Shown: piece after piece, positions 41,256 to 54,475 of the stretch
Layout of the letters: each line of letters opens with the position of its first letter
Position numbering within the stretch: the stretch's first letter is position 1
Source of the DNA: Tetracentron sinense
Lineage: Eukaryota > Streptophyta > Magnoliopsida > Trochodendrales > Trochodendraceae
Length of the DNA: 64,000 nt
Assembly (NCBI GenBank): GCA_015143295.1
Contig: CM026553.1
Span: forward strand, 620,001 to 684,000
Reading direction: 5' to 3'
Program-made: the position numbers and the translations under genes
Notes under the pieces: model-generated
The model's database searches: none
What the model was told of the DNA's origin: nothing
What the model saw: only the letters and a program-made list of their open reading frames with translations

Positions 41256-43857
41256 TTTAACTTGGGGTTAGTGTTAACCTCTTACATTACTCGGTGTATG
41301 AGCAATTAGATCTTGGTGAGCTAAAGCCCACTAAGGTAACACTCCAACTTGCTGACCGTTCAGTGAAAATACCGAGAGGGGTAGTTGAGGATGTGTTGGT
41401 CCAAGTAGACAAATTTTATTTTCCTGTTGACTTCATTGTCTTGGACACACAACCTGTGTTGAATGCATGTACTCCAAATTCATGTTATTTTAGGCCACCC
41501 ATTCCTTGCAAATCCAATGTTTTGATCAATTGCAGGAATGGTGTAATGAAACTCTCGTTTGATAATATCACTTTGGAATTAAATATTTTTAATATCTGCA
41601 AACAACCTGGGGATGATGATGATGTGCATGGGGTAAACTTGATCGAAACTCTTGTGGAAAACCAATTTCTTCAATCTTCTTTTTATGATCCTCTAGAAGC
41701 TTGTTTGGCACATTTTAATGATTTTGATGAGGACATTTTAATTAATTCTGTAAACTCTTTGTTGGAATCTATTCCGGTGTTGGATACTAACAAGTGGAGA
41801 TCATGTTTTGAGGAATTGTCACATCGTGATACCCTGCCCCTCCCGTCAAGTATCCAAACACCAAAGCTTGAGTTAAAACCTTTACCAGCTGAGCTCAAAT
41901 ATGCATTTTTGGGACAAGCAGAGACATTCCCAGTGGTCATCTCTTCACAATTGAATGAGACTTGGGAAGAAAAATTAATTGATGTTCTTAAAGAACACAA
42001 AGGTGCAATAGGGTGGACCATAGCTAATATTAAGGGAATCAGTCCCTTAATTTGTACCCATAGGATATATTTGGATGATAAAGCTAAACCCTCTAGAGAG
42101 ATGCAGTGCAGGCTGAATCCCAACATGAAAGATGTGGTTAGAGCAGAGGTCCTAAAACTTTTGGATGTAGGGATTATATAGCCTATTTCTTTTTCTTTTT
42201 TTAAAAAGCCACTCAGAGGGAGTGGGGGGTTTGGCAGACCCCTAATGATGAATTAATCTTAACTAGAGTCACAACTGGTTGGCGTGTGTGCATTGACTAT
42301 AGGAAGTTAAACTCAGTGACTAGGAAAGAACATTTCCCTTTGCCCTTCATGGACCAAATTTTAGAAAGAGTAGCTGGTCATAAATTTTATTGTTTCCTAG
42401 ATGGGTACTCCGGATATAATCAGATAGAAATTGCACCTCAGGACCAAGAAAAAACCATTTTTGCATGTCCATTCGGCACTTTTGCTTACCGAAGGATGCC
42501 ATTTGGGTTGTGTAATGCTCCTGCCACGTTCCAAAGATGCATGTTAAGTATATTTAGCGATATGGTAGAGCGTTTTCTTGAAGTGCTTATGGATGATTTT
42601 TCTGTGTTTGGTGATTCTTTTGATGATTGTCTGTGAAATTTAAAGAATGTTTTGATTAGATGTGAGGAGAAAAACCTCATTCTGAATTGGGAGAAATGTC
42701 ATTTTATGGTCTGTAAAGGGATCGTGCTTGGCCATATTGTCTCCTCCCAAGGAATCGAAGTGGATAGAGCCAAAATTGATTTGATAGCCAATTTACCCAC
42801 CCCAAAGACCATTAAGGACATTAGATCTTTTCTAGGTCATGCAGGATTATACAGAAGGTTTATTAAAGACTTTAGTGCAATATCTAGACCATTGTGTAAC
42901 CTTCTATCAAAGGAAAACTCCTTCGAGTGGACTAAAGCATGTCAGGAAGCTTTTGCAAAGTTGAAAGGCATGTTGACTTCTGCTCCTATTATGCAACCAC
43001 CTGATTGGAGTTTACCCTTTGAGATCATGTGTGATGCTAGTGATTATGTGGTTGGGGCCGTGTTAGGGCAACGTAAGGATAAGAAGCCTTGTGTCATTTA
43101 CTATACAAGTAGGACCTTGAACAGTGCTCAGATGAATTATTCTACTACAGAAAAAGAATTCTTAGCCGTAGTCTTTGCACTTGACAAGTTCCGATCTTAC
43201 TTGGTTGGATCACGAATTATTATATTCACTGACCATGCATCTTTAAAGTACCTTCTTTCTAAGAAGGATGCTAAACCAAGACTCCTTAGGTGGATCCTCC
43301 TACTCTAGGAATTTGACTTAGAAATTAAAGACAAGAAAGGAGTAGAAAATGTAGTGGCTGATCATTTATCCCATCTTGTGCTATCTGATTCCTTGGAGAC
43401 AATGTTGATTAAAGACACATTTTTCGATGGGCAACTTTTTACTGTTTCCAATTACCTTGGTTTGCACATATTGCGAATTATCTTGTTACAGGTAACTTTC
43501 CTATTCATTGGAAACAAAAATATAAGAAGAAATATTTGATCGAGGTACGTAGATTTTTCTGGGATGATCCTTATCTTTTTAAATATTGTTCTGATCAAAT
43601 TATTAGGAGATGTATGCCTGATTCTGAACACATGAATGTCATCTTCTTTTGTCACTCTGAAGCATGTGGTGGTCATTTTTCAGCCAAAAAGACTACCGCA
43701 AAAATTATGCAATGCAGTTTTTATTGACCCACTCTTTTTTAAGAACACTCATGAGTTTTGCAAAGCATGCAAGCACTGTAAAAAATTAGGAGGAATCTCC
43801 CTTCGGAATATGATGCCTCTCAACCCAATTTTGATTATTGAAGTCTTTGACTATTAG
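41256..43857 (+). pseudogene. Athila-like Ty3/gypsy pol fragment, broken
   Basis: The left end is cut by the gypsy LTR inside the protease (VYEQLDLGELKPTKV, VTLQLADRSVKIPRGVVED). RT follows, with WRVCIDYRKLNSVT, YSGYNQIEIAP and the active site VLMDDFSVFG (about 42587). Then come RNase H ([14 protein letters not shown]) and the integrase zinc finger (CHSEACGGHFSAKKT, FCKACKHCKK). Stops occur at about 42178, 42634, 43306 and 43855; 43855 is a TAG where the family has Trp. About 80 bases of RT around 42180-42245 have been replaced by a small LINE insertion. The right end is cut by a LINE at 43858. Confidence 0.85.
42186..42241 (-). mobile_element. extremely 5'-truncated LINE insertion (about 40 bp plus A-tail)
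   Basis: The sequence CCACTCAGAGGGAGTGGGGG is nearly the reverse complement of the last 40 bases of the LINE ending at 46143. On the plus strand it is preceded by a T-rich tract (42186-42202), which is the poly(A) tail on the minus strand. It interrupts the Athila-like RT. The same LINE family later hit this element again at 43858. Confidence 0.75.
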
Positions 43858-46143
43858 GAAAAAATTTTATTTTATTACTTCCTATGAGAAATCCTCGGGT
43901 TAGTTGATTATTAAATCCAAAAGTGCTTTTTATTGTTCTGACAAGATGATTAGGATGAGAAGTGAGTCTATTTTAAATTGGGTGGGTATCCCTAGAAAAC
44001 TCTTTCCTTTTATTTATTTAGGGATTCCTCTTTATAAAGGGCGTCTTAAGAAATGTTTTTTCAATTCTATAATTGATAAATCACTTCTAAGGTGGAAGGC
44101 TGGAAAGCTAGGTTTTTATCCACTGGTGAGAGATTAATTCTTATTAAACATGTTTTATCTTCTATTCCCACTAATCTTTTAGTTGGTATTCATGTTCCTA
44201 AAGCAATTACTAATCTTATTGATAAATCTATGACTAATATTTTTTGGAATAACATGAATGATAATAATAAACGACATTGGATTAACTAAAATACTTGTTA
44301 TCTTCCCCAATCGGAAGGTGGTTTGGGGATTCAAAAAATGAACGATTTCTCTATTGCTCTTAGAATGAAACAAGCTTGGAACCTTTACCAATCTAATAAT
44401 CTTTAGTCTTCTTTTTTCAAAGCAAAGTATCAATTTAGTCATATTTGGAATGCCTCTTACAGTCCTGGTTCTTCTAAAACATGGATTAAAATTAGTCATC
44501 TTTGTAAGGATGTGGTATATATGTCGACTGCTCTTATTGGTGATGGTACAAAGATAAATTTTTGGCTAGATCACTGGTTTGGGGAGGCCCCTCTTATTGA
44601 TAATGCAATCATTACCCCTCCATCTTTTCCTCTTATTTCGAATATGTTAGATAATGATGGTATTTGAGATTTCAATGTGGTTAATGATTATCTTCCTGAT
44701 CATCTGAAAATAGCTATAAGATTTGCAGGTTTTTTACTATTGAGTCTGAAGATGCTTTTATTTGGAACCTTAGCCCGAAAGGTAAGTTTTCTGTTAAAAG
44801 TGCTTGGGATTTTATCAGACAACCAAATGATCGAAAAGATTGGAGTAATATATTTGGAATCCCATCATTCGAAAAAAAATTCAAATTTTCGGATGGAAGG
44901 TTATGTATGGTGCTGTCTCCATTGATACCATGGTTCAATCAACTGGAATCGCTCTACCTAGTTGTTGCTCTTGTTGTAGTACTGGTAATATTGAATCTTT
45001 GTCTCACCTGCTTTTTCATAGTGATATTGTAGGTAGTATTTGAAGACATTTTGCTAGTCATTGTTCAATTGTGTTACAACCGAGTGATACTATTCAATGT
45101 CTGATGATGCGATAATTTAGAACCTACGAAAGACATCACAATGAGTTATTCATTCTACTTCCTCTTCTTATCGTATGAGAGATATGAAAAGAAAGATGTG
45201 CGCGAAGATTCAAAGGAGCTCGGAAACCTACTGGTCTTATTATTGATCGTATCAAGAATTGGATGGCAGAGTTGGGGAACTTAAAAATTAGAAAAAGGTT
45301 GGACCTTTCAATTTTCGGTTCTAGGGCTCCTTGTTATTTGCAAAGAAACTCTATTTCTTTTGTAAAATGGAGACAAACCCTTCAAGGTAAAATTAAATTG
45401 AATGTTGATGGTGTATATAGAGGCAATCTGGGTTTAGCAGGTGGTGGAGGCATTATTTGAAATCATCATGGAGAGATGTTAGCTAGTTTTTATGCATTTT
45501 ATGGTAATTGTTCTAGCTATGTAGCGGAGACTAGAGCTCTTCTAGATGGTATCACTCTTTGCAAAAATAATGGTTATATGCATATTGAAGTTGAATCCGA
45601 TTCTAAAACTCTAGTGGAAGCTTATAATGGAAAATGTGAGCATCCTTGAAATGTATGGTATTGAAATATTAAGATCAACAAAGTTAAGAATATTTGCTCC
45701 TCTAATTCTCATATCTACAGGGAAGCAAATCCGGTTGCGGATTTTTTAGCCAATTACAGATGTGATCTTCAACATTCAGGTTTAATCCTTTCTAGGCAGG
45801 ATAGGCCTTCTCACCTCAGATCTCTTCTATTCTTTGATAAAGTGGGATTGGGAAATATTAGACTGTCTTAAAGTTTTTTAGCCTTGTTGTTGTTTGTGGT
45901 TGGTGTTTTTGTAATGGGCTAGGGGTTTTTAATTCCCCAACCTCTTTGTTTTCGTTTCAGGGGTTTTGGTTTTATGTCCCCCCCTTGTGGAGTCTTTGCA
46001 GGGGTAGGATTTTATCTCCCTCCTTGTGGTGTCTTTGTAGGGGTAAGGTTTTATGTTCCCCCAATTTTTCTTTCATCTAATAAACAGGTAAGGGTCCACC
46101 AAACCCCCCACTCCCTTTGAGTGGATTTTCCTTACAAAAAAAA
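43858..46143 (+). mobile_element. 5'-truncated LINE (L1-like) with poly(A) tail
   Basis: Coding remains in order: end of the L1-type RT (YEKSSG, KSKSAFYC, NWVGIPRKLFPFIYLGIPLY); the zf-RVT zone (WKARFLSTGERLILIKHVL, PQSEGGLGIQKMNDF, DGTKINFWLDHWFG, then the CCSCCSTGNIESLSHLLFH zinc part); and an RNase H domain (IKLNVDGVYRG near 45390, VESDSKTLVEAY, EANPVADFLANY). Many stops and frameshifts are present. The 3' UTR ends GTGGATTTTCCTTAC and an A-run at 46135-46143. The 5' two thirds are missing, as is usual for LINE insertions. It lies inside the Athila-like integrase. Confidence 0.85.
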
Positions 46144-46159
46144 TTGTTTTGAAAAGTAT

Positions 46160-46667
46160 GAACACGTGTATTTTGAAAGTTTGATTTCCGCATTTGGCTC
46201 AATTGCATGTGCATATTGATAAATTGTATGTGAAGCATGTTAATGCTATGACATTATTATCTAGTGGTTTGGAAACATTGGGTATTCCATACTTAGCCGA
46301 ATTGTTATCCTCGACGGGTCCCGTTGACACTTACGCTCCGGAACAAAGGATCGAGGAGGACTACGGTGAGGAAGAGGCTACTATGGATCATCCTAAAGAG
46401 GAGAGAGCCCTTGATAGGTGACCTTACCTTGACTACTATTGAGGGATGAGAGGGAGTGATTGTATATATTTTTTGATTGAGTGGGTATGTTCACTCTATA
46501 CTTTTGTCTTGTTAAGTTTTGTATAAACTTGGAATACATTACAATTTTTATTATAAGAAATTTTCAATTTCCTCTTTTGTATGCCTTGTGTATTCTCACA
46601 GGATGGTTTGATATGATAAGTCATGAACCAAAGTCTCCAAAACTTATAAGGGGGATTTTGGGTCGCG
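46160..46667 (+). repeat. 3' part of a gypsy LTR related to 24249-27082 and 28176-41255
   Basis: Shares GGATGAGAGGGAG, CCTTGTRTATTCTCACAGGATGG-like text and the end GGGGGATTTTGGGTCGCGA with the other two LTRs, in plus orientation. The 5' half is missing. Confidence 0.6.
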
Positions 46668-47640
46668 ATATCTCTGACCACAACAACCATGATCTGCTAT
46701 AAGATCCGATCTCATTTTTCGAAGGCTTTGGCACGTGCAAACCAAATTTATACTCGATGTAGTTTGAGGGGTTTAATTCAGTTTAAACACATACCTAGAG
46801 TAATCTTATGAACTATGAGAATCAACAAAACAAGTCGAAATGATTTTCGATTCAGAACTTGTACTCTAGCCTAGAATATGAGAGAGATCAAAGGGATAAA
46901 TCATCCATAATGTAGGAACCCTAGAACAACTTTGGGAGTCTTTCATCTCAATTTCAAAAGCCCTAAATCGTGTTAGGGAACAATGGTATTAAAGGGCAAA
47001 CCAAGAAGGGAATAATAGAAGTTACTATTTCAACTTTTCCCGTAAGGTGGTTTGAACGCCCAAGGGGCAGGGTGGTTCAATCCACCCCATAACTCAGGTC
47101 TCTGGAATTTTGTCCCATACAAAATTTGTTGCGTCATTCGAATAACCATTCCATGGTTCGAACTACCAACATGAAAAAGTCAAGAAACTGATTTTTAATT
47201 ACCTTGGTTTGTTTCTAACCACCTAGGGTATATCGGACATTATCTAGGTCAATTCCTCATAAAGTAGATGTCATTTAAGTCACGTACCATTCCTAGGCAC
47301 GCATGTGGCACATGATCAGCAACTTGTCTTTGTCTTCTCATAACTTTTAGCGCTTGAAACTAATTGGACTGAGACACCCTTTAACTATGATTTGTCTTAT
47401 GGAATTAGCCAATCCAAATTTGGACTTTACACCATTGATATGGGTTCTACTCCTGAGAGGGTGTGAGTGTTGTCATCTCCACCCGCCCATGACTTAGAAC
47501 ATATACTAACATACTAACTACTAACTATTAACTATTAACTGGGGTTGCGGCCTAACTCTCACCCCAAAAAAAGGAAAAGAAAAAAAAGAGGAACCTACCA
47601 ATGGGGGGGGGGTATTAAGGTAAATTTCAAATACTTTTGT
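46668..47640. other. no gene recognised; probable degraded LTR DNA and ARPC2 upstream region
   Basis: The minus strand has text like that in gypsy LTRs (TTTTGTATGGGAC, AGGGTTCCTACA, and a GGTTCGAACCATGG palindrome near 47155). The last part should hold the ARPC2 promoter. A short TAACTA repeat run lies near 47505-47540. Confidence 0.35.
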
Positions 47641-47751
47641 TAGTAAACTGTAAAGGGAGCTCATCAATGCAGCTTACATGATCCAGAGTCGGCCTCTCTC
47701 TGAGCCAGCGAGAGAAAAATAGAGAGAGAGAGAAGCAAAATCTTGATTTCG

Positions 47752-50700
47752 ATGATACTGTTGCAGTCACCGTCGCGATACCTCCTCCAGATGTTGTTAA
47801 ATCGAGTGCAAAAGTAAGTTATCTTCCTAATTTTAGTTCCGAATCTCAGTTTTCTTTTTGTCTTTTCATTTTTAATGATCTGGTTTGGGAAATTTTGATC
47901 CGCTGTTTTTCCTCCAATCATCACTGCATTACATGAATTTCTTTTACCAAAAACCTTTGTTTTGGATTGATTCTTCCAAAAATCTGTATTTAGATTGATT
48001 AATTGCGGTCGGATTGCTTTTCTTGTCTTAGGTTTTTTATTTATACAATTTCTCTTGGGGGGTGCAATTTAAATTCCGGCTGTACTTTTGTCCTGTCTGG
48101 TAATGGAAGCACTCAAAAAGCCCCTGAAAGTTGTATGTAGAGTTTCTAGATATATTAGTTTATTTTGTTCTCGGGGAGATGTAGGCGTCTAATTCATCAG
48201 GTGATATTTAGAGATTAGACACTACTAAAACAAGGTGAGCCCCCCAGTCAAAGTGTTCTCCTTGTATTCAATGTGCCGGCCTGATTGAGGAATCTAACAA
48301 GGCATATGCTCAGCTTCTACGGGGCTGAGCTTAGATAATTTCAAGCTTTCATTGAACTTTACAATTATCTATGAACACTATGGTAGTTGGGTAGTTTAGA
48401 GGACTGGAAGATATCCACAACCAAAGCACTACTATCATCTATGTTTTTATTTTAATGAACTTATTTATTATTCTTGTTTTGCAAGTTCTAAATCGGATAG
48501 TCCGGTTTGTGTTCACTGCTTACCTTTTACACTTTTGCTGCTAAGTTTACTATTTTTTTTCTTTTGTTGATCCTTAATCCTCTTTTAAGTTCAGCACCAT
48601 AAATAAAAGAAGTAAGTATAGGTGAAGTTCATTTTTTCTCAAAATCTCCAAAATTCTGGGCTCATTTAGTGACCAGTGCTTGCCTAGGTTCCTAGGCAGC
48701 CAGCAAGGTCTAACACCTGGGTTCGCCCCTTCACTTATGAGCATGATAACAAATTTCTTCGATATTTTCAAAATGTTCTGAATAATACGTGACTTTTTTG
48801 TAGAATGATCAATTCCTGAACTATTCACGACTTTTTGAAAAATCATGACTTTTTCAAAAAATTGCAAATTTTACGAATTAAACATGAATTACTTAGGACT
48901 TTTTGAAAAGTCTCAAATAAAAATCTAATATATGAAATATGTGTTTTTAACTTTTATAATTAGTAATCTTATTTAATATTTTTCATATCTTGCTTATTAT
49001 TTACCAATTATTTTTGAATGCCTCTTTTTTGAATTTTTTTTAGACGAATAATTCTCGAACTCCAACTTGGTAATTATGGTTGGTATCATGTTACTTTCTC
49101 TTTATTATTATAAAATATTTTTTTTAATTATTTTCGCCTTTTCCCTAAGTTTTCCCGACTTTGCCGATTTTTTCCGAGCTAGACCCCGCTGAATTATTCC
49201 TGAACGCTGTCTTTGTTACTATGCTTATGAGACCTAGGATCTACTGTTATTCAATTTTATGATTTGTTGACACTTACTGCTATGTTTATTGCCCTTTTCA
49301 TCATCAACTCTTATTGCGTGGTATTTCAACTATCTCTTTTTTACTGTAAAGTCTATAATGACCTGGCATGGCATGTTGATATGTGCTATGTTCATTTTGC
49401 AGTCTAGAGAAAGGAGTTGAACTGGACTGCTACTGGGTTGAATTTGACGATGTTCGTTATCATATTCAGGTGATTTACCAATTTTTTGGTCTGTGTTGTT
49501 AAGGAAGTTAGAGAAGCATTAAGAAAAACATGGATATAGGAAGCTTGTAATAGGTTAACTTAGTCAGTTGCTTTGGTTTCTACTTTCCATTTATCATTAT
49601 ATGTTTAAGCAATTATCGTAAACTGAAGGATTCTTCAATTTCACTTATAAAGATTCAACCTTGCAGGTAGCTATGAGAAATCCTCAATTCCTCCTTCTAT
49701 CGATGTCATTACCCACCCCACCCCCAGAAACTGTTTTCTTTGGTGGGCTTCCTTTTGGAGCCGTAGAAGCTATAAAGGCTGCATATGGTGTGCTTGTGCA
49801 AATTCTGGATCCTCCAAGAGACGGGTTTAATCTCACGATGAAATTGAATTTGTCAAAACTTCCTCCAAATGAAGGTTCAATGAGTTTCTTTTCCAAGGTC
49901 ATTATGAGCTTGCTATGGCTATTCAAAACATATAGGATCAATTTTTCAAACATTTCCATCTTTATCATTGATCATTTTCTAGTTTGTGCTATGATTCGCT
50001 TCGAGGATTGGCCTTCCTTAGGTTGATGGGTACTATAGCTGCCAAATTTGGTCTGATTGTTTCTATGACCTTCCTTTGGTTAGATTGAATCGTATTGTTT
50101 GTAATGCTAGAATATCCCAATGATTGACTTTGTAAATTATGATATGTCCTTGACTGATTAAAAAAATAATTATGATATGCCTTTGAATACAATCTTAGTT
50201 TTTTCTCTTTATTGTTAAGTAAATAGTTTGACTGAACGCTGCTACTAAATACTTGTCATAACTTATCAGATCTTCACTAGATTTTATTTTAGTCTTCGGA
50301 GGGTTTTGAATTTAATATATGAAAAGAAGGTGTAGGTTTGTCACAATGTCTACAATGATTGTTAGATGATCTTTTTTGTTGCCCTTGCTAAGCGCTTGAA
50401 TGTGAGTTATAGATACATAGTCATGCCACTCATGCCATCTAATGATATTATTCAAAGAGGTGCATTAATTGACAATATCATGACAACAAATATGAAAATC
50501 AAGGTATTAAACTTCGATGTCAGTTTAAACTTCAGTTGCTAAGGAAGTTGACACGTATTGTGGAAGTTTAAGGAAGTCCAAGGAAATCATGTAAAGATTA
50601 AAGAAACTTAGAAAAAAATTAAGGAAACGCTGAAAATCTAAGATGATACTTTAGGAATTGAATAAACATTTGAAATTCATTACATAACAAAATGCAAACA

Positions 50701-51890
50701 TGTATAGCATCAAATGTGAAAATCATGTCAAATGACATGCGTTGTCTTAACTGGGAAGCCAAATATGAGTGTTTTATACAACACTACATCCCAAAAGAAA
50801 GAGAAATAGGACAATATAACACCCATGAGCGCTCAAGTCACAACTCATCACTCATAACCATAGAGCTTCGATGTAGCTCAAAGTCATCATCCCCGTCTCT
50901 ACGAGGAGGCTGACCAAGTTGCAGCTCTAGGTAATAGTAATATTGAGCCCACAATATATAATTGTGGTACCACCTGTTATACCAGTGCAGTGTAGTAATT
51001 TTCTATTTGATTTTTATAATTTTAGGCAACACATATTGAAGTCATACTAAGTTAAGTGAAACGTTTTATGAAATCCTATAATTTTTATGTAGGCTAATTG
51101 AATAGCCTAAAATCCAATCAAGATTGAATTAACAATAATAATGGAAATAATAAAAGTGAAATCTTAGCACAAATAATTGTCCATAAAATTCAAAAAAGCA
51201 ATTTTATAAGGATTTGAAGCCATGTCATAAACCTACAAATTCAGCCCTTAGTTATATCTGCGAGGGTTGTATGGAATTCTATATTCCACAAGCTTAGGGA
51301 TTAACCTTCTATCCAATTCAGATTTCCTCGTCCAATTGAGGATTTCAAGAAACGATTCTAGGCTCAACTAGGGTTATGAATTGAAATTTGCGTGTGAAGT
51401 GATTTCAAATAATAATAAATTGAGGATCACAAACCAGCGGTGTTGTATTTATTTTTAATTATGTGCTCATTTTCATTCTCCTATACTCTACATCTCACTT
51501 AGGGGGTTTGACCTCGTCCTTTTGGAATTTTAATTATGTTCACCTTTTTTCTAATTATGCTTACCATATTACTGGTGTGCTCATTTTTAATTGTTTATTC
51601 ATTTTCACTCTCCTATTATAGAACATCACACTTTTTTTCTGGGGGGGAGGGGGATGTATCTGGATGTCTTTTTGTAATTGTCATTATGTTTGTATTGTAA
51701 GACTTTTTGCTATTATTCAGAGCAGAGACATGCTCTCTTGGTAAAGATTGCATCTGTGAGAGAAGTGGTACTAGGAGCCCCACTGAGAGTAGTACTAAAG
51801 CATCTTGCCTCGAAGACGGTTGCCACAGATGTTGATCGACTTGTTGCCCTTGTGCATAGGCCGAAGGAGTCTTTTTTTCTTGTTCCTCAG
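47752..51890 (+). CDS. ARPC2: ARPC2 (Arp2/3 complex subunit 2, p34), exons 1-4 of a longer gene
   Basis: Exons 47752-47813, 49403-49469, 49667-49874 and 51721-51890, all with GT-AG borders and matching phases, give 169 codons. The start MILLQSPSRYLLQMLLNRVQ matches the plant ARPC2A N-terminus. Exon 2 holds KGVELDCYWVEFDDVRYHIQ; exon 3 holds LPFGAVEAIKAAYG and ILDPPRDGFNLTMKLNLSKL; exon 4 holds VREVVLGAPLRVVLKHLAS and ALVHRPKESFFLVPQ. ARPC2 with ARPC4 forms the core that holds Arp2 and Arp3 during branched actin nucleation; plant mutants have distorted trichomes. Known plant proteins are about 320 aa, so roughly the second half is missing here. No later exon is visible up to 64000. Either intron 4 is enlarged by transposons or the gene is truncated. 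The exons seen are undamaged. Confidence 0.9.
49875..51720 (+). other. ARPC2 intron 3
   Basis: AT-rich intron without recognisable genes. A homopolymer-rich stretch lies near 51635-51652. A tail of short open frames has no known domain. Confidence 0.6.
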
Positions 51891-52462
51891 GTGAAAATAC
51901 TCTTCTAATTTGTACTGTAATCTTCCTTTAGATTAATCCCTATACAATTGCATGGATGTTTTCAGCTTTGAAGGACTTTTATTTATCTTCATGCATTGTG
52001 AATTTGTTGGCAGAAGCATAAGCTAGAATTTAACCAGGAAAATTATTCTTGCACTTGGTAGTTCTCATTTCATGTTTGGCAAAAGTGTCTTGGTTTTGTT
52101 AGTTTGCACAATATAAACCAGTGTAGTTAAGGCGTCTAGGCAATCCCTAGGCAATTAGGCCTGGTTAGGCAAGGTATTGCCTAGGTGATAAAAATAATTA
52201 AATTATATATATAATATTAATATAAACAAATATTACATAAATAAGAAGAATAAATACAAAATAAAGTAAGTGGAAGGATAAAGAAATCTCACAGTGCACA
52301 ATAATATTTTGGGGGGTATTTCTTCAAATATTGTTTTGCAACAAATCTCCAATTTTGTGCACTGTATGGATGAAATAGTAAGACAGCCATATGAAAAGGA
52401 AATTAGTAGTGATAAAGAACAAGAGAGAGCGAAAAAAAAGGCCTTGTTCTCTATTCATCCAC

Positions 52463-52497
<35 letters not shown>

Positions 52498-53239
52498 ATG
52501 GTTTAAAATATCTGTATTGGGTGTCGTGTTGGTAAGTCGATTTTAGGATACGGATTAGCGTATAAATCGCACAAGGAAAAACTTGAATACCTTGCATAAA
52601 ACTTCTTTTAATGCAAAATATAAACTAAAAATCAATTAAATAAAGTCTCCAAACTCATACATATGAGAGTTAAAAATTTTATAAGTTAAAAAGGCAATCA
52701 TGTTGATAAACAGGTATGAAAACACAAAAAAGTAGTCACTTAGGCAAGTATGGGCAGTATAATATAGATATTATTGTAGTCGCGACCATAAAGTTAATTA
52801 CATACATGGTACAAGCTCAATATCATATTGAGCTTTGTGCCTGCTCAGACTCTGTGGGCTTAGGAACTGAATAAATTGATATTATGAGTAAGCCAGACAT
52901 GATAACAATATAGTGGCCATCTATGAAAGTGCAGTACTTGCCCTAGTACAATTGTACGTAAGTTAGCTGCAAACTACAAACTCAAGAGCTATCCATAATC
53001 ATCACTTGATGCCCAGGACTAAGCATAATGAGTCATGACCATAAGCTCTAGATAAGTAGGGATGGGTATCATGATCATAACCATAAAAGGACAAAGAAAC
53101 ACTCATATCCATAACCTCCAACTGGATGACTATGCCTGTCATCACTCACTCTATCCATCCATTCAATCATATCATCCATGCTTCGTCTAGTCTGTTGCCC
53201 AATACCATAACGTCGTCGCTTGTATATCTAGCTTTTATG
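51891..53239 (+). other. ARPC2 intron 4, first part
   Basis: AT-rich, no gene. A short AAGGCGTCTAGGC-type inverted repeat lies at 52130-52190 and a GA microsatellite at 52467-52497. Confidence 0.5.
52467..52497 (+). repeat. GA microsatellite
   Basis: About 15 GA units (GAGAGAGAGAGAGAGAGAGA and on). Confidence 0.9.
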
Positions 53240-54475
53240 ACCATGAGAGGGCATATGTTTTCAATATATCCTCGATATTTCCGATATATCCCCGATATCG
53301 CAAGGTAAAAAATATTTGTTGCATATATTTTGTTCTTACAAAATATTCCCGATATTTCTGATATATCGTCCGATATATGTTTTATAAGTAAGGGACATTA
53401 AAAGAAATGTTGACGATATATGTCGATATCGCACCCCCACGATGTATTTACATGAGGTATTATAAATTTTACACCTTATAGTACAATATTAACGATATAT
53501 CGTCAATATCGTGCAACATAGTTGTGAAGGCGACTTGAGGCGACAGACCCTATAGACGCCTGAGGTGGTAGCCTGAGGCGTCGCCTGCTGAACTTTTTGT
53601 TGCAGAAATTCCCCTAATGTGAGAAATAAATATGTATGATGCATTTCCTTGAATAAAGGGCCTTATAATGCATATACATTACAAAATTTTCACTATCAAG
53701 ATGCACTTTGATAGAACCTTCCATAGAGACAATTCTAGGAGGGGAGAGAGAGGGAGAGGTCGTACCTCTTATTCTCATTTCTTCTTTCTTCTCACTTACA
53801 TACTCAATAAAAATAATTAGTAATAAAAAAAATATAACAAGTAAAATATATAATTATGAGACTGCACTTATTTAAATTACAAATGGCCCCATTAAATAGG
53901 GTTTATGAGAGTTTTGTGAATCCTAGAAGGAATTTGGGGCATTTATTGATTTTTTTTACTAATTGGACCACTTAAACCCAGTTGTATGCATGGTCGCAAT
54001 GTCTTTAACAACCATGCAAAAAACAGATGAGGACCATATAATCAATCTACAGACAAAGGAAGAGAGAGAGACCAATAGGATAGTCCACCCATTGAGCGAG
54101 AGAGGGGACATGTTAATATGAGGAAAACATTCTTGATACCATTCGTCTCTTCTTTCTTCTTCTAATTGCGAACCCTTTTTTGTTGGATACACAAACCTTA
54201 ACATATTATATGGTAAAAGATATGATAAGTATATATAAAATAGCAATTTTATTTGTTTGCCAAACTATCATATTCAAATAAAACAAACTTGTATATCCTT
54301 AAACAATAATAATATTACATATATCAAATTTTTAATAATGACCGCCTGAGGCGGTTAGTCGCCTCAGCTCATCAGAGCGCTTAGTCGCCTAGGCGACCGC
54401 CTGAAGCGACGCCTTTAACAATTATGTCGTGCAATATCGTGCGATATTTTGGAGAATATTGGTTTGAAGCTATAA
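53240..54475. repeat. GATATATCG-rich repeat split by an AAGGCGAC element
   Basis: Sequence at 53255-53517 is dense in CGATATATCG-like words. It resumes at 54422-54475 (GTGCAATATCGTGCGATATT) after the inserted element. Its overall design resembles the GATACGTATCGG zones at 10130 and 11580. Confidence 0.45.
53518..54428. mobile_element. AAGGCGAC-type inverted-repeat element, copy 1
   Basis: The left end GTTGTGAAGGCGACTTGAGG and the right end CGACGCCTTTAACAAT are inverted copies, with GCCTGAGGCG words at both ends. About 0.9 kb with no transposase. No clear target duplication was found, so the superfamily is open; hAT-like is possible. Confidence 0.6.

Noticed and set aside
49875-50026. Extension of ARPC2 exon 3 through the open frame to 50026
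   Set aside because: A GT donor at 49875 joins in phase to exon 4, which continues the known ARPC2 sequence. The extension has no homology.
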